A stretch of DNA of 13,818 nt from Solirubrobacteraceae bacterium (GTDB lineage Bacteria; Actinomycetota; Thermoleophilia; Solirubrobacterales; Solirubrobacteraceae). The position numbers and the translations under genes are program-made. The notes beneath the pieces were generated by a model. It was given only the letters and a program-made list of their open reading frames with translations. It did not search any database and had not been told where the DNA came from. Shown in pieces: positions 6,478-13,368 of this stretch. Each line of letters begins with the position of its first letter. Within the stretch, counting starts at the first letter, position 1. The stretch covers positions 1 through 13,818 of the forward strand of contig JAEMSV010000098.1 in NCBI GenBank assembly GCA_016462625.1, read 5' to 3'.

Positions 6478-7274
6478 GGCGCCACCTCCTTCGCGGCGTC
6501 GATGTCGGCGCCGGTGATCGCGGCCACCACCGCCTGGCGGTTCTCCGGCGCGCCCGTCCACTCGCCCGTCTGCGCGCCGAGCCGGAGCACGACGATGCGG
6601 TCGGCGACCTGGAAGACGTCAACCAGGTTGTGGCTGATGATGATCACGCCGATCCCCTCAGCCTTCAGCCGCAGGACGAGGTCGAGGACCTGGGCGGTCT
6701 GCGCGACGCCCAGCGCCGCGGTGGGCTCATCGAGGATCACGAGCTTCGGATCGCCCAGCATCGAACGCGCGATCGCGACGGTCTGCCGCTGGCCGCCGGA
6801 CAGCGAGCCGACCTCGCTGCGCACCGAGCGCAGCGTCCGGACCGCAAGCCGGTCGAGCAGCGTCCGCGACTCCTTCTCCATCGCGATCTCGTCCATGACC
6901 TTCCCGCGGCGCGTCTCCTGCCCCAGGAAGAGGTTCGCGACGACGTCGAGGTTGTCGCACAGCGCGAGGTCCTGGTAGACGGCGGAGATCCCGAGTGCCG
7001 TCGAATCCTGCGGTGCCTTGATGGAGACCTCCACACCGTCCATCTCGATCGTCCCGCCGTCGGCGGGCTGGACCCCGGTGATGGCCTTGATCAGGGTCGA
7101 CTTGCCGGCGCCGTTGTCGCCCACGAGCGCGACGACCTCTCCGGCGCCGACGTCGAGATCGGCGCCCTGCAAGGCCTGCACGGCACCGAATGACTTCGTC
7201 AAACCCCGCAGCCGGAGCAGCGGGGCGACGGGGGCCGGCGCCACGGGGGCGCCGGCCTGCGTCGTGGTCGACAT
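6474..7274 (-). CDS. xylG: Sugar ABC transporter ATP-binding protein, single-domain XylG type
   Basis: This 266-residue cytoplasmic ATPase drives the permease encoded next to it. All the nucleotide-binding elements are present: Walker A GDNGAGKST (52-60), Q-loop Gln101 in VYQDLAL, signature LSGGQ (158-162), Walker B LVILDEP (178-184) and the H-loop His215 in ISHN. E. coli XylG and RbsA are tandem fusions of about 500 residues with a second, degenerate ATPase half. Here only one domain exists, so the transporter probably uses two copies. Single-domain forms of this type are known in actinobacteria and Thermus-like bacteria, so this is a variant and not a truncation. ATG 7274 follows the binding-protein stop by 4 nt, with TAGGACC just upstream. 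Its stop overlaps the permease start by 4 bp. The N-terminal 18 residues are an Ala/Pro-rich extension. Confidence 0.92.
   Translation of the reverse strand: MSTTTQAGAPVAPAPVAPLLRLRGLTKSFGAVQALQGADLDVGAGEVVALVGDNGAGKSTLIKAITGVQPADGGTIEMDGVEVSIKAPQDSTALGISAVYQDLALCDNLDVVANLFLGQETRRGKVMDEIAMEKESRTLLDRLAVRTLRSVRSEVGSLSGGQRQTVAIARSMLGDPKLVILDEPTAALGVAQTAQVLDLVLRLKAEGIGVIIISHNLVDVFQVADRIVVLRLGAQTGEWTGAPENRQAVVAAITGADIDAAKEVAP
6484..6491 (-). promoter_or_regulatory. Strong ribosome-binding site of the permease
   Basis: On the minus strand AAGGAGGT is almost fully complementary to the 16S rRNA 3' end and lies 6 nt before ATG 6477. This fixes the permease start and rules out the upstream frame extension. 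It lies within the 3' coding end of the ATPase. Confidence 0.8.
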
Positions 7275-7278
7275 GGTC

Positions 7279-8394
7279 CTACTGGATCCCTGCGGCCTTG
7301 CAGTCCGCCGCGTATTCGCCCTTGCACAGCTCGGCGACCTCGACGAACTCGTCCTTGACGACCGTGTCGTTGACGTTGTCCTTGGTGACGGCGACCGGCT
7401 TGAGCAGGACCGACGGGATCTGGCCCTGGCCGTTGTCCGTCTCGCCGTTGACGAGGCCCTCCGGCGGGTCCTCGCCCTTGGCCAGCGCGACGGCCAGCTG
7501 GGCGGCCGCCTCGGCCTCAGGCGTGATGGCCTTGTAGACCGTCATGAACTGCTCACCCGCGAGGATGCGCTGGATCGCGGCGAGCTCGGCGTCCTGCCCG
7601 GTCGTCGGGACCTTCGTGGGGTCCATCCCCGCGCCCTTCATCGCGGCGATGGCGCCACCGGCGGTGCCGTCGTTCGCGGCGTAGACGCCGTTGATGTTGC
7701 CCTTGCCGATCGAGGTGATCGCCTGGTCCATCTGCGTCTGGGCCTTGTCGGGCGACCAGTCGGGCGTGTCGTACTCCTTGGCGACCTTGACGCCCGAGCC
7801 GTCGAGGACCGAATGCGCTCCGGCCTTGAACAGCTTGGCGTTGTTGTCCGTCGGCGCGCCGTTGATCATGACGATCGACTTGCCGTCGCCGCCGCCGAGC
7901 GCGTCCAGCAGGCTCGTGGCCTGCAGCTTGCCGACTTCCTCGTTGTCGAACGAGATGTAGTAGTCGACCGGCGCATCGGTCACGAGGCGGTCGTACGAGA
8001 TGACCGGGATGTCCGACTGCTTCGCGCGGTTGACGATGGCCGACGCCGAAGCCGAGTCGACCGGGTCGAGCACCAGCACGTCGGCGCCCTTCGTGATCGC
8101 GGCCTCAGCCTGCTGCTGCTGCTTGGACGCGTCCTGGTCGGCGTTGCTGTAGATGATCTCGCAGTCGGCGCAGAGCTCCTTCGTCTTCGCCTCGAACGCC
8201 GGCCGGTCCTTGGCCTCGTAGCGGGTCGTCTTCGTTTCCGGGAGCAGCAGTGCGATCTGCTTGGCCTCCCCGCTCGAGGCGGAGGTGCTTCCGCCTCCGC
8301 CGCTGTCGTCGTCGTCACCACACGCGGCAAGGCCGCCTGCGGCAAGAGCGAGGGCCGCTGCAATGGCGGCTCGCCTCATGGTGCTGGTGGACAT
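7279..8394 (-). CDS. xylF: XylF-like sugar-binding lipoprotein
   Basis: This 371-residue lipid-anchored binding protein captures sugar for the ABC transporter. The lipoprotein signal is MRRAAIAAALALAAGG followed by lipobox LAAC, with lipidated Cys25, then an acidic Asp-rich and Gly/Ser linker to about residue 44. The mature domain is a type I periplasmic fold (Peripla_BP_4). It matches my memory of E. coli XylF at many points: SYDRLV (133-138), YISFDNEEVG (146-155), YDTPDW (208-213), NDGTAGGAI (241-249), TGQDAELAAI (265-274) and MTVYKAI (284-290). Two extra Cys pairs, 75/78 and 357/365, may form disulfides. ATG 8394 is chosen because AGGAGGAGA precedes it and the signal peptide follows directly; an in-frame ATG at 8421 overlaps the repressor stop. 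The XylF-type binding class is well supported. Xylose itself is likely, but related pentoses cannot be excluded. Confidence 0.9.
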   Translation of the reverse strand: MSTSTMRRAAIAAALALAAGGLAACGDDDDSGGGGSTSASSGEAKQIALLLPETKTTRYEAKDRPAFEAKTKELCADCEIIYSNADQDASKQQQQAEAAITKGADVLVLDPVDSASASAIVNRAKQSDIPVISYDRLVTDAPVDYYISFDNEEVGKLQATSLLDALGGGDGKSIVMINGAPTDNNAKLFKAGAHSVLDGSGVKVAKEYDTPDWSPDKAQTQMDQAITSIGKGNINGVYAANDGTAGGAIAAMKGAGMDPTKVPTTGQDAELAAIQRILAGEQFMTVYKAITPEAEAAAQLAVALAKGEDPPEGLVNGETDNGQGQIPSVLLKPVAVTKDNVNDTVVKDEFVEVAELCKGEYAADCKAAGIQ

Positions 8395-8400
8395 GGGACC

Positions 8401-8409
8401 TCTCCTCCT
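8401..8409 (-). promoter_or_regulatory. Ribosome-binding site of the sugar-binding lipoprotein
   Basis: Minus-strand AGGAGGAGA lies 6 nt before ATG 8394. It sits in the 23-nt gap after the ROK repressor stop, consistent with one transcript and high expression of the binding protein. It decides the start against ATG 8421. Confidence 0.75.
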
Positions 8410-8417
8410 GGTGGAAC

Positions 8418-9671
8418 TCATCGGATGATGGGGGAAGTGGGGAGAACCTGCGCCGGTGCGGCGTGGAGCGCGCTCGACGCCGGGGGGCGGGCGCCGTGGC
8501 CGTGCGTGACGAGGGCGAGCGCGCCGAGGACCTCGGCCCGTTCGCCCAGCACGCCGGTCTGGACCTCCACGGCGGCGGCCGCCGCCGGCAGCGCGTAGCG
8601 CTCCAGCGACTCGGCGACTCCGTCGCGCAGCGGCGCGCCGGCGCCGGCGAGCTCGCCGCCGAGCACGATCTGCTCAGGGTTCAGGACGTTGACGATGTCG
8701 GCGAGCACGCGCCCAACGGCGCGGCCCGCATCGCGGATCAGGCGCTCGGTCCCGACGTCGCCTTCGGACGCCAGGCGCACGACGTCGGTCGTGGTCAACT
8801 CGCCGCCGTGGACCTCCTGGAGCAGCGCCGCAATGGCGGGCGCGGCGGCGGCGGTCTCCAGGCAGCCGCGGCTGCCGCAGCGGCACAGGCGGCCGTTGGG
8901 GTCGTAGAGGACGTGCCCGAGCTCGCCGGCGATCCCGCTCGCCCCGCGGTGCAGACGGCCACCGAGCAGGAGGCCTGCGCCGATGCCGGTGGCGAGCTTG
9001 ACGTAGATGACGTCGTTGTGGCCGCGGGCCGCACCCTGCGTCGCCTCGCCGAGGGCACCGAGCGTCGCATCGTTGTCGACGTCGACCTCGAAGCCGAGTC
9101 GGTCGGCGAGCTCTGCGGCCGCGGGGAGCCCCGTCCAGCCGGGCAGGATCCCCGATGACCCGACGATGCCCGTGCGCTGGTCGATCGGCGACGGGATCCC
9201 GACGCCGCAGCCGAAGACGCCGTCGGCCGGAACCCCGGCCTCGCCGAGTACCTCGCCGGCCATCTGTGCCGCGCGGTCGAGCGCCTTCCCGGCCGAGCCG
9301 TCGACGTCGAACTCCTCGTGGTGCTCGGCCAGGACGCGCGACGACAGGTCAGCGACGGCGACGCGGATGTGGCGATGGCCGAAGTCGATGCCGAGGACCG
9401 TGCCCGCGCGGGGATCGAGCGCGAGCAGGACAGGCGGGCGGCCGGCGCGCGTGCCGTCGGGATCGGGCTCGACCTCGCGCTCGACGACGAGGCCGTCCTT
9501 CATCAGCTCGCCCGCCAGGGTGGAGATCGTCGCCCGCGACAGGCCGGTGGCGCGGGCGAGCTCCGCGCGACTGGCCGCACCGCGGCGACGCAGCGCATCC
9601 ACCACCAGCCCGCGATTCAGCTCGCGCAGGCTTCGCAGTGCTCCTCCCCCGGACCCTTGCATGCGGCGCAT
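8418..9671 (-). CDS. ROK-family transcriptional repressor (XylR/NagC-like)
   Basis: This is a 417-residue sugar-responsive repressor. A MarR-like winged helix comes first (about 13-85; helix-turn-helix SRAELARATGLSRATIS at 34-50). The ROK sugar-kinase-like domain follows: phosphate loop GIDFGHRHIRVAVADL (94-109), VDNDA with Asp201, LATGIGAG, and the sugar/zinc segment GELGHV (249-254). The zinc cluster CRCGSRGC supplies Cys263, Cys265 and Cys270 with His253. This is the architecture of Gram-positive XylR, Mlc and NagC. Sitting 23 nt upstream of the xylF-like gene, it most likely represses that operon and itself and is released by the transported sugar. From about residue 392 there is an Ala/Pro-rich tail of some 25 residues not seen in the family core. 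ATG 9671 is preferred because GGGAGAAG lies just upstream; ATG 9662 is possible. Confidence 0.93.
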   Translation of the reverse strand: MRRMQGSGGGALRSLRELNRGLVVDALRRRGAASRAELARATGLSRATISTLAGELMKDGLVVEREVEPDPDGTRAGRPPVLLALDPRAGTVLGIDFGHRHIRVAVADLSSRVLAEHHEEFDVDGSAGKALDRAAQMAGEVLGEAGVPADGVFGCGVGIPSPIDQRTGIVGSSGILPGWTGLPAAAELADRLGFEVDVDNDATLGALGEATQGAARGHNDVIYVKLATGIGAGLLLGGRLHRGASGIAGELGHVLYDPNGRLCRCGSRGCLETAAAAPAIAALLQEVHGGELTTTDVVRLASEGDVGTERLIRDAGRAVGRVLADIVNVLNPEQIVLGGELAGAGAPLRDGVAESLERYALPAAAAAVEVQTGVLGERAEVLGALALVTHGHGARPPASSALHAAPAQVLPTSPIIR

Positions 9672-9673
9672 TC

Positions 9674-9692
9674 TTCTCCCGCCCTGGGAGAA
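9674..9692. promoter_or_regulatory. Perfect inverted repeat over the ROK ribosome-binding site, candidate operator
   Basis: TTCTCCC (9674-9680) and GGGAGAA (9686-9692) are perfect arms around a 5-bp spacer, giving a 19-bp dyad immediately upstream of the ROK start. One arm contains the ribosome-binding site. Autorepression is common for ROK regulators, and a dyad of about 19-20 bp fits their dimeric winged helix. In RNA the same dyad would form a hairpin hiding the ribosome-binding site, so translational control is an alternative. No other copy was noticed in the window. Confidence 0.4.
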
Positions 9693-9730
9693 ATGTCAAG
9701 CTTCAAGCAGAATGCGTGCCGCTAGGTCCG

Positions 9731-9752
9731 GGCTTTCGTCAAAGCCTTGACG
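9731..9752. terminator. Two overlapping, mutually exclusive stem-loops after the secreted-protein gene
   Basis: GGCTTT (9731-9736) pairs with AAAGCC (9741-9746) around loop CGTC. Alternatively CGTCAA (9737-9742) pairs with TTGACG (9747-9752) around AGCC. Both stems are perfect over 6 bp and cannot form together. The element lies 15 nt downstream of the secreted-protein stop and about 60 nt upstream of the ROK start, all on the minus strand. Termination is the simplest reading, but no U tract follows. I found no convincing promoter in the remaining 9693-9767. Confidence 0.3.
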
Positions 9753-9767
9753 TTATGTCGGTGCTGC

Positions 9768-12392
9768 CTATCCGACCTTGAACCGCTTGACCACCGGCGT
9801 GCCGGATCCGGCCGCGCCCATCCGCGCCACGAACCGGTAGCTGCCCTTCGACAGCTTGGTCGGCGCGCGGAACGTCGCGACGCGCTTGGTATTGGCCTTC
9901 GCCACCTTGAAGGCGATCAGCTGCCACCGGCACGACGAGCCCGAACAACTGCGGTGCTCGAGCTCGAGCGTCACCGACGCCCGCCGCGACAACGTCACCG
10001 TTGCGGTCGCTCTGCCGCCACCGAGCCCGACCTTCAGCCCGCGCACGTCGCCCAGGCGCGAGCGCCCAGTGACCGACGTGGCGTTGAAGTCCGCCGGCTC
10101 ATCTACGGGCGGCACCGCAGGCGGCGGCTTGGTCGTGAAGCCCTTGCCGAGCGCGCGGATCAGCTCGCCCTCGAGCTCGACGACGAGCGGCGACGGCACG
10201 CCGTCGATGTAGATGTCGATCAGCCCCAGGTAGAACCGCGTCGCGACGTTGCTCGCGACGTCGATCTTCGCCACGAGGCGCGCATCGAGCAGCAGCTTGT
10301 GCTCGTCGAACGGCAGCTTGAGCCCGATGCTCGTGCGGCCATCGAGCTCGATGCGGAGCTTCTCCTGGCTGCACCCGTCCGAGCACTGGTTCGTGATGTG
10401 CGCGCTCGTCCCGTAGAGGCGCATCGCGAGCGTGCCCCAACGCGGGTTCACGGTGTCGGGCAGGTTCGTCTCGTTGATTCGAGCCGTGAGGTCGACGCCG
10501 ATCTGCCCCTTCACCCCCGAGATGTGCCCGATGATCGACTGCCCGTCGAACGTGATCAGATGGCCGAAGTGGCAGTCCGTCGACAGGCTCTCGACGGTGA
10601 AGTCGAAGGAGTTGCCCGTCCGGAAGTCTCCGGAGGCGGAGAGGTCGAAGTAGCCCCTCGTGCACTTGACCCGGAACGTGCCCGCGAACGCGAGCGACCC
10701 GTCGCGGTTGATGCCCAGCGAGAAGCCCAGCAGGGCCAGGTTGTCGGTGAGCTTCGTCGTGCCGCTCACGTCCGTCTTCAGGTCCGTGTCGATCGGTCCG
10801 TGCGGCCGGATCTGCTTCATCGTGCCGATCACGACGAGCTTCGTCGCCCCGATCTGCAGATCGGTGATGTTGAAGTCGGCCTCGAACGTCGTGTCGGGAT
10901 TCACCACCAGCTTGAATTCCGCACCGGGAGCCTTGCCCGCAACGCTCATCGAGAACTCGCTGCTGCCCAGGATGTGCAGCTTCAGCTTGATCCCGAAGCC
11001 CTCCTTCGTGGGAATCAACTGCGTCTTAATCTCGGCATCCATGTCGAGATCCATCCCGAACTCGCCACGGTAGGTCCCGACCGTCAGGTTGACCGTGTTG
11101 TTCCCGCCGAACTTCAGGCCCTGGACGAGCCCGCAGCCGTTCGGCCCGGTCCTCGTGCTGAGCTTGAACTCCCAGTCGTCGCTGAGCCGCAGGCCGGTAC
11201 CCGGCAGTAGGACGTTGAAGCCGATCGTGATCTCCCCGCCCTGCGGGCACGGCGTCTTCAGCCCGGCGCCGATGCGGACGCCGCGCGGGGTCCACTGCAC
11301 CGTCGGCTGCTGGAGCGCGAACGCATCGCTGACCGTGACCTCGCTCTCGGCGCCCGCGGCCGTCACGCCGCCGGTGACGTCACCGTCCTTCGCGACGACC
11401 TCGCCGCTGATGTCCTGCGAGCTGATCACGGCGTTCTTGGCGAGGCCGCACCCGTCCGTATCGGTCGCGCCCTTGACCTTGAAGTCCCAGTCACCGTCCG
11501 TCTTGTAGGTGCCCGTCGCACCGGCCCCGAGACCACCCTGCGGGCATGCGAGCTTCGCCTGCGCGTCGACGTGGAGGCCGCCGGCGTCCCACGCCAGCGA
11601 GCCGTCCCCGACCGAGAGGTCGTCGGTGACCTTCATCTGCCCGTCGACGGTGCCCTTGAGGTCGGCGATCGGGGCGGGGTTCAGGATGCTGCTGCCCGCG
11701 ACGTCGCCCGCGACGCTGACCTTCGCGCCCATGACGGGGTAGTCGGTGAGGCCGAGAGAGACGCGGTAGGAGCCGTCGTAGCGGACGAGGCCGCTGCCGA
11801 CCTGCGCGTCGCCGAGGAACGCCCGCACCACGACGCCCGAGCCGTTGAGGCCCAGGCCGATCCGCCAGCGCTGCCCGCCGGGAGCGGCCGGGAGGGCCTG
11901 CTCGACCTCGGGCTCGCTCACGTCGCCGGCCGCGCGGACCTTTGCGCCCTTGCGCGGGGGCAGCGACGCGAACCGGCCGGTGATGGCCGGGGACCCGTCA
12001 GCCGCGGTGGCCACGGTCAGCGGGCTGTCGCCGGCAATCGTGTAGTCGCGGTCCGTGAGATTGTCGGCGACGCCGAAGCGGCCGCCCAGGATGCGGATGC
12101 TGTCCGGCGTGGCGACGGCGCGGACGCCGTAGCCCGTCGCGACGCCGCCGACCTTCAGGCGGGCACGCGAGATGCGGATCGTGCTGCCCTCGCGCTGGAT
12201 CGCCTCGGGCGTCAGCGTCAGGCCCTGGGCGAGCTTGACGCTCGCCCCGGCCTTGGCGTTCGACAACGCCTCATAGGGCGTCTCGGCGCGAGCAACGCCG
12301 GACACCAGCACAAACCATGCGACGCAGGCGGCGAGCAGGATGGAACCCCATCCAGCACGTGCGGCGAAGTACGACTCAGACCCTTGCTTCAC
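9768..12392 (-). CDS. Large exported beta-repeat protein with paired cysteines (function unknown)
   Basis: This 874-residue secreted or surface protein is not one I can assign to a named family. The signal peptide is at 1-36 (basic start, hydrophobic 16-33, cleavage after VARA). Residues 37-250 are beta-rich with alternating hydrophobics. Modules of about 97 residues follow, starting near 255, 354, 451 and 548. Modules 1, 2 and 4 each carry a Cys pair, 283/315, 382/420 and 577/607, around a D-W/F-x-F strand: DWDFKVKG, DWEFKLST and SFDFTVES. Module 3 keeps the strand pattern without Cys. Two closer pairs come later, 670/674 and 816/821, so all ten mature cysteines fall in pairs, suggesting disulfides outside the cell. 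After a Pro-rich linker (754-766), residues 775-874 form a beta-sandwich ending in LSKGSYRFVARMGAAGS and KRFKVG, similar to tails of many secreted Solirubrobacterales proteins from memory. No catalytic motif, anchor or sortase signal is visible. GTG 12392 has GAGAGGAAG just upstream; the open frame beyond it to 12863 is an antisense-frame artefact over the oxygenase gene. Confidence 0.85.
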   Translation of the reverse strand: MKQGSESYFAARAGWGSILLAACVAWFVLVSGVARAETPYEALSNAKAGASVKLAQGLTLTPEAIQREGSTIRISRARLKVGGVATGYGVRAVATPDSIRILGGRFGVADNLTDRDYTIAGDSPLTVATAADGSPAITGRFASLPPRKGAKVRAAGDVSEPEVEQALPAAPGGQRWRIGLGLNGSGVVVRAFLGDAQVGSGLVRYDGSYRVSLGLTDYPVMGAKVSVAGDVAGSSILNPAPIADLKGTVDGQMKVTDDLSVGDGSLAWDAGGLHVDAQAKLACPQGGLGAGATGTYKTDGDWDFKVKGATDTDGCGLAKNAVISSQDISGEVVAKDGDVTGGVTAAGAESEVTVSDAFALQQPTVQWTPRGVRIGAGLKTPCPQGGEITIGFNVLLPGTGLRLSDDWEFKLSTRTGPNGCGLVQGLKFGGNNTVNLTVGTYRGEFGMDLDMDAEIKTQLIPTKEGFGIKLKLHILGSSEFSMSVAGKAPGAEFKLVVNPDTTFEADFNITDLQIGATKLVVIGTMKQIRPHGPIDTDLKTDVSGTTKLTDNLALLGFSLGINRDGSLAFAGTFRVKCTRGYFDLSASGDFRTGNSFDFTVESLSTDCHFGHLITFDGQSIIGHISGVKGQIGVDLTARINETNLPDTVNPRWGTLAMRLYGTSAHITNQCSDGCSQEKLRIELDGRTSIGLKLPFDEHKLLLDARLVAKIDVASNVATRFYLGLIDIYIDGVPSPLVVELEGELIRALGKGFTTKPPPAVPPVDEPADFNATSVTGRSRLGDVRGLKVGLGGGRATATVTLSRRASVTLELEHRSCSGSSCRWQLIAFKVAKANTKRVATFRAPTKLSKGSYRFVARMGAAGSGTPVVKRFKVG

Positions 12393-12394
12393 AG

Positions 12395-12403
12395 CTTCCT
12401 CTC
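12395..12403 (-). promoter_or_regulatory. Ribosome-binding site deciding the GTG start of the exported protein
   Basis: Minus-strand GAGAGGAAG ends 2 nt before GTG 12392, with further purines (GGGGAGAGG) at a more usual spacing. The signal peptide begins at once after this codon, which fixes the start. The rest of the 62-bp gap (12393-12454) is the purine-rich leader plus the hairpin at 12422-12458. Confidence 0.6.
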
Positions 12404-12421
12404 CCCAACTTCCCCTGTCTC

Positions 12422-12458
12422 CTGATCGGTCACCGTCCGCCGAGCGGTTTCCGATCAG
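12422..12458 (-). terminator. Hairpin overlapping the oxygenase stop codon
   Basis: CTGATCGG (12422-12429) and CCGATCAG (12451-12458) are perfect 8-bp arms. Inside the 21-nt loop a smaller stem, CCGC-TCG-GCGG, is readable on the minus strand. The oxygenase stop codon TGA lies in one arm. It could end the aldehyde dehydrogenase-oxygenase transcript or lower read-through into the secreted-protein gene 30 nt further on. There is no U tract. Confidence 0.4.
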
Positions 12459-13366
12459 ACCAGCGCGTGTTCGCGCCTGGGCGGCGTGCGTGCCGCAACA
12501 TCTCCCCGATGCAACTGCTTCCGGCGTACTTTGACATAGACCGGCCCAAATTCCCTCAATTGCGGCAAAAGTAATGGTCCGGACATACGAATCGCCCGGG
12601 TCAGACCGTTGAACGCCGCCTCGTGCGCCGGCGTCCACGGCAGGCCAAAACGCTCCCGCAGCAGCGGCGGCAGCAGACCGATGCTGATCAGCTTCACGGG
12701 CGCGCCCACAGGGCCGCGCACGGCGTTCCACAGCCAGTCCGGGAACCCCGGAATCGGCGGCCCCTTCGGCGCGTCGAGCGTCGCGAAGACCTCGTCGACC
12801 GTCGGATGCGCCACGAGCACGTCCGCACACGTCCGGTCGAAGTACAGGCGGAACCCGTCCCAATCCTCGGGCAGATCACGGTCCCGGACGCCGATGAAGC
12901 GACCGAGTGCCTTCCACTCCTGCCAGAACTGTTCGCGCTCAGCGGGTGTGATCTGCCGCCCGAGCGCGGCGTGCCCGTCGATGACCGACGCGGCGAGCGT
13001 GCCGTGCACCCACGCGAACGCGTCGGGCTCGAGTGCGTGGTAGCGCTGGCCGTCGGCACCGATGCCCTTGATCGTCTTGTGCACGTTGCGCACGCGGGCG
13101 CCGATCTCGCCCGCCAGCTGGGGGCCGCCGTAGATCGAGCCGCTCACGTAGTCGAGCGTGCGCAGCAGCCGCCCCCAGGGGTCGGCGGCGAAGCCCGAGT
13201 ACTGGGCCACGCCGGCGCCCACCGTGGGGTGCGCGGTCTGCAGGATCAGGGCATACGCGGACGCCGCGAACAGCCGCACATCGCCGGCCAGCTGCCACGT
13301 GATGGAGCCGCGGGCCGGGATGAGGTCGGCGTACTCGTCCTCGTCTGGAAGGACTGTCGACGCCAT
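12455..13366 (-). CDS. MpaB/DUF2236-family oxygenase
   Basis: This 303-residue protein belongs to the oxygenase MpaB family (DUF2236), which includes latex-clearing protein and the fungal mycophenolate enzyme MpaB; characterised members bind b-type haem. The family signatures are present: LQTAHPTVGAGVAQYSGF (42-59), DPWGRLLRTLDYV (62-74), a YGGPQLAGEI turn, VRNVHKTIKGIGADGQRYHA (92-111) and DAFAWVHGTL (115-124). Arg66, Arg69 and Thr70 match the R-x-x-K/R-T motif of latex-clearing protein, and His96 is the best candidate haem ligand by analogy. No signal peptide is seen, so it is probably cytoplasmic. ATG 13366 starts 2 nt after the aldehyde dehydrogenase stop; the frame extends to 13462 without homology. 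Codons for residues about 258-290 are unusually A/T-rich and include a TTA leucine codon at 12572-12574. The substrate is unknown. Confidence 0.88.
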   Translation of the reverse strand: MASTVLPDEDEYADLIPARGSITWQLAGDVRLFAASAYALILQTAHPTVGAGVAQYSGFAADPWGRLLRTLDYVSGSIYGGPQLAGEIGARVRNVHKTIKGIGADGQRYHALEPDAFAWVHGTLAASVIDGHAALGRQITPAEREQFWQEWKALGRFIGVRDRDLPEDWDGFRLYFDRTCADVLVAHPTVDEVFATLDAPKGPPIPGFPDWLWNAVRGPVGAPVKLISIGLLPPLLRERFGLPWTPAHEAAFNGLTRAIRMSGPLLLPQLREFGPVYVKVRRKQLHRGDVAARTPPRREHALV

Positions 13367-13368
13367 GG

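Noticed and set aside
5224..6978. Open plus-strand frame of 584 residues opposite the permease and ATPase
   Set aside because: Its Arg/Asp/Gly-rich composition without any motif is typical of the antisense frame of high-GC genes; the minus strand encodes clear ABC transporter proteins.
6475..7274. Single-NBD ATPase as a truncated or broken XylG
   Set aside because: All five nucleotide-binding motifs are present, the gene ends in a clean 4-bp overlap with the permease, and single-domain versions exist in actinobacteria.
12393..12863. Upstream extension of the secreted-protein frame over the oxygenase gene
   Set aside because: It is an out-of-frame Arg/Ala-rich shadow of the oxygenase. A GTG with ribosome-binding site and a signal peptide sits at 12392.
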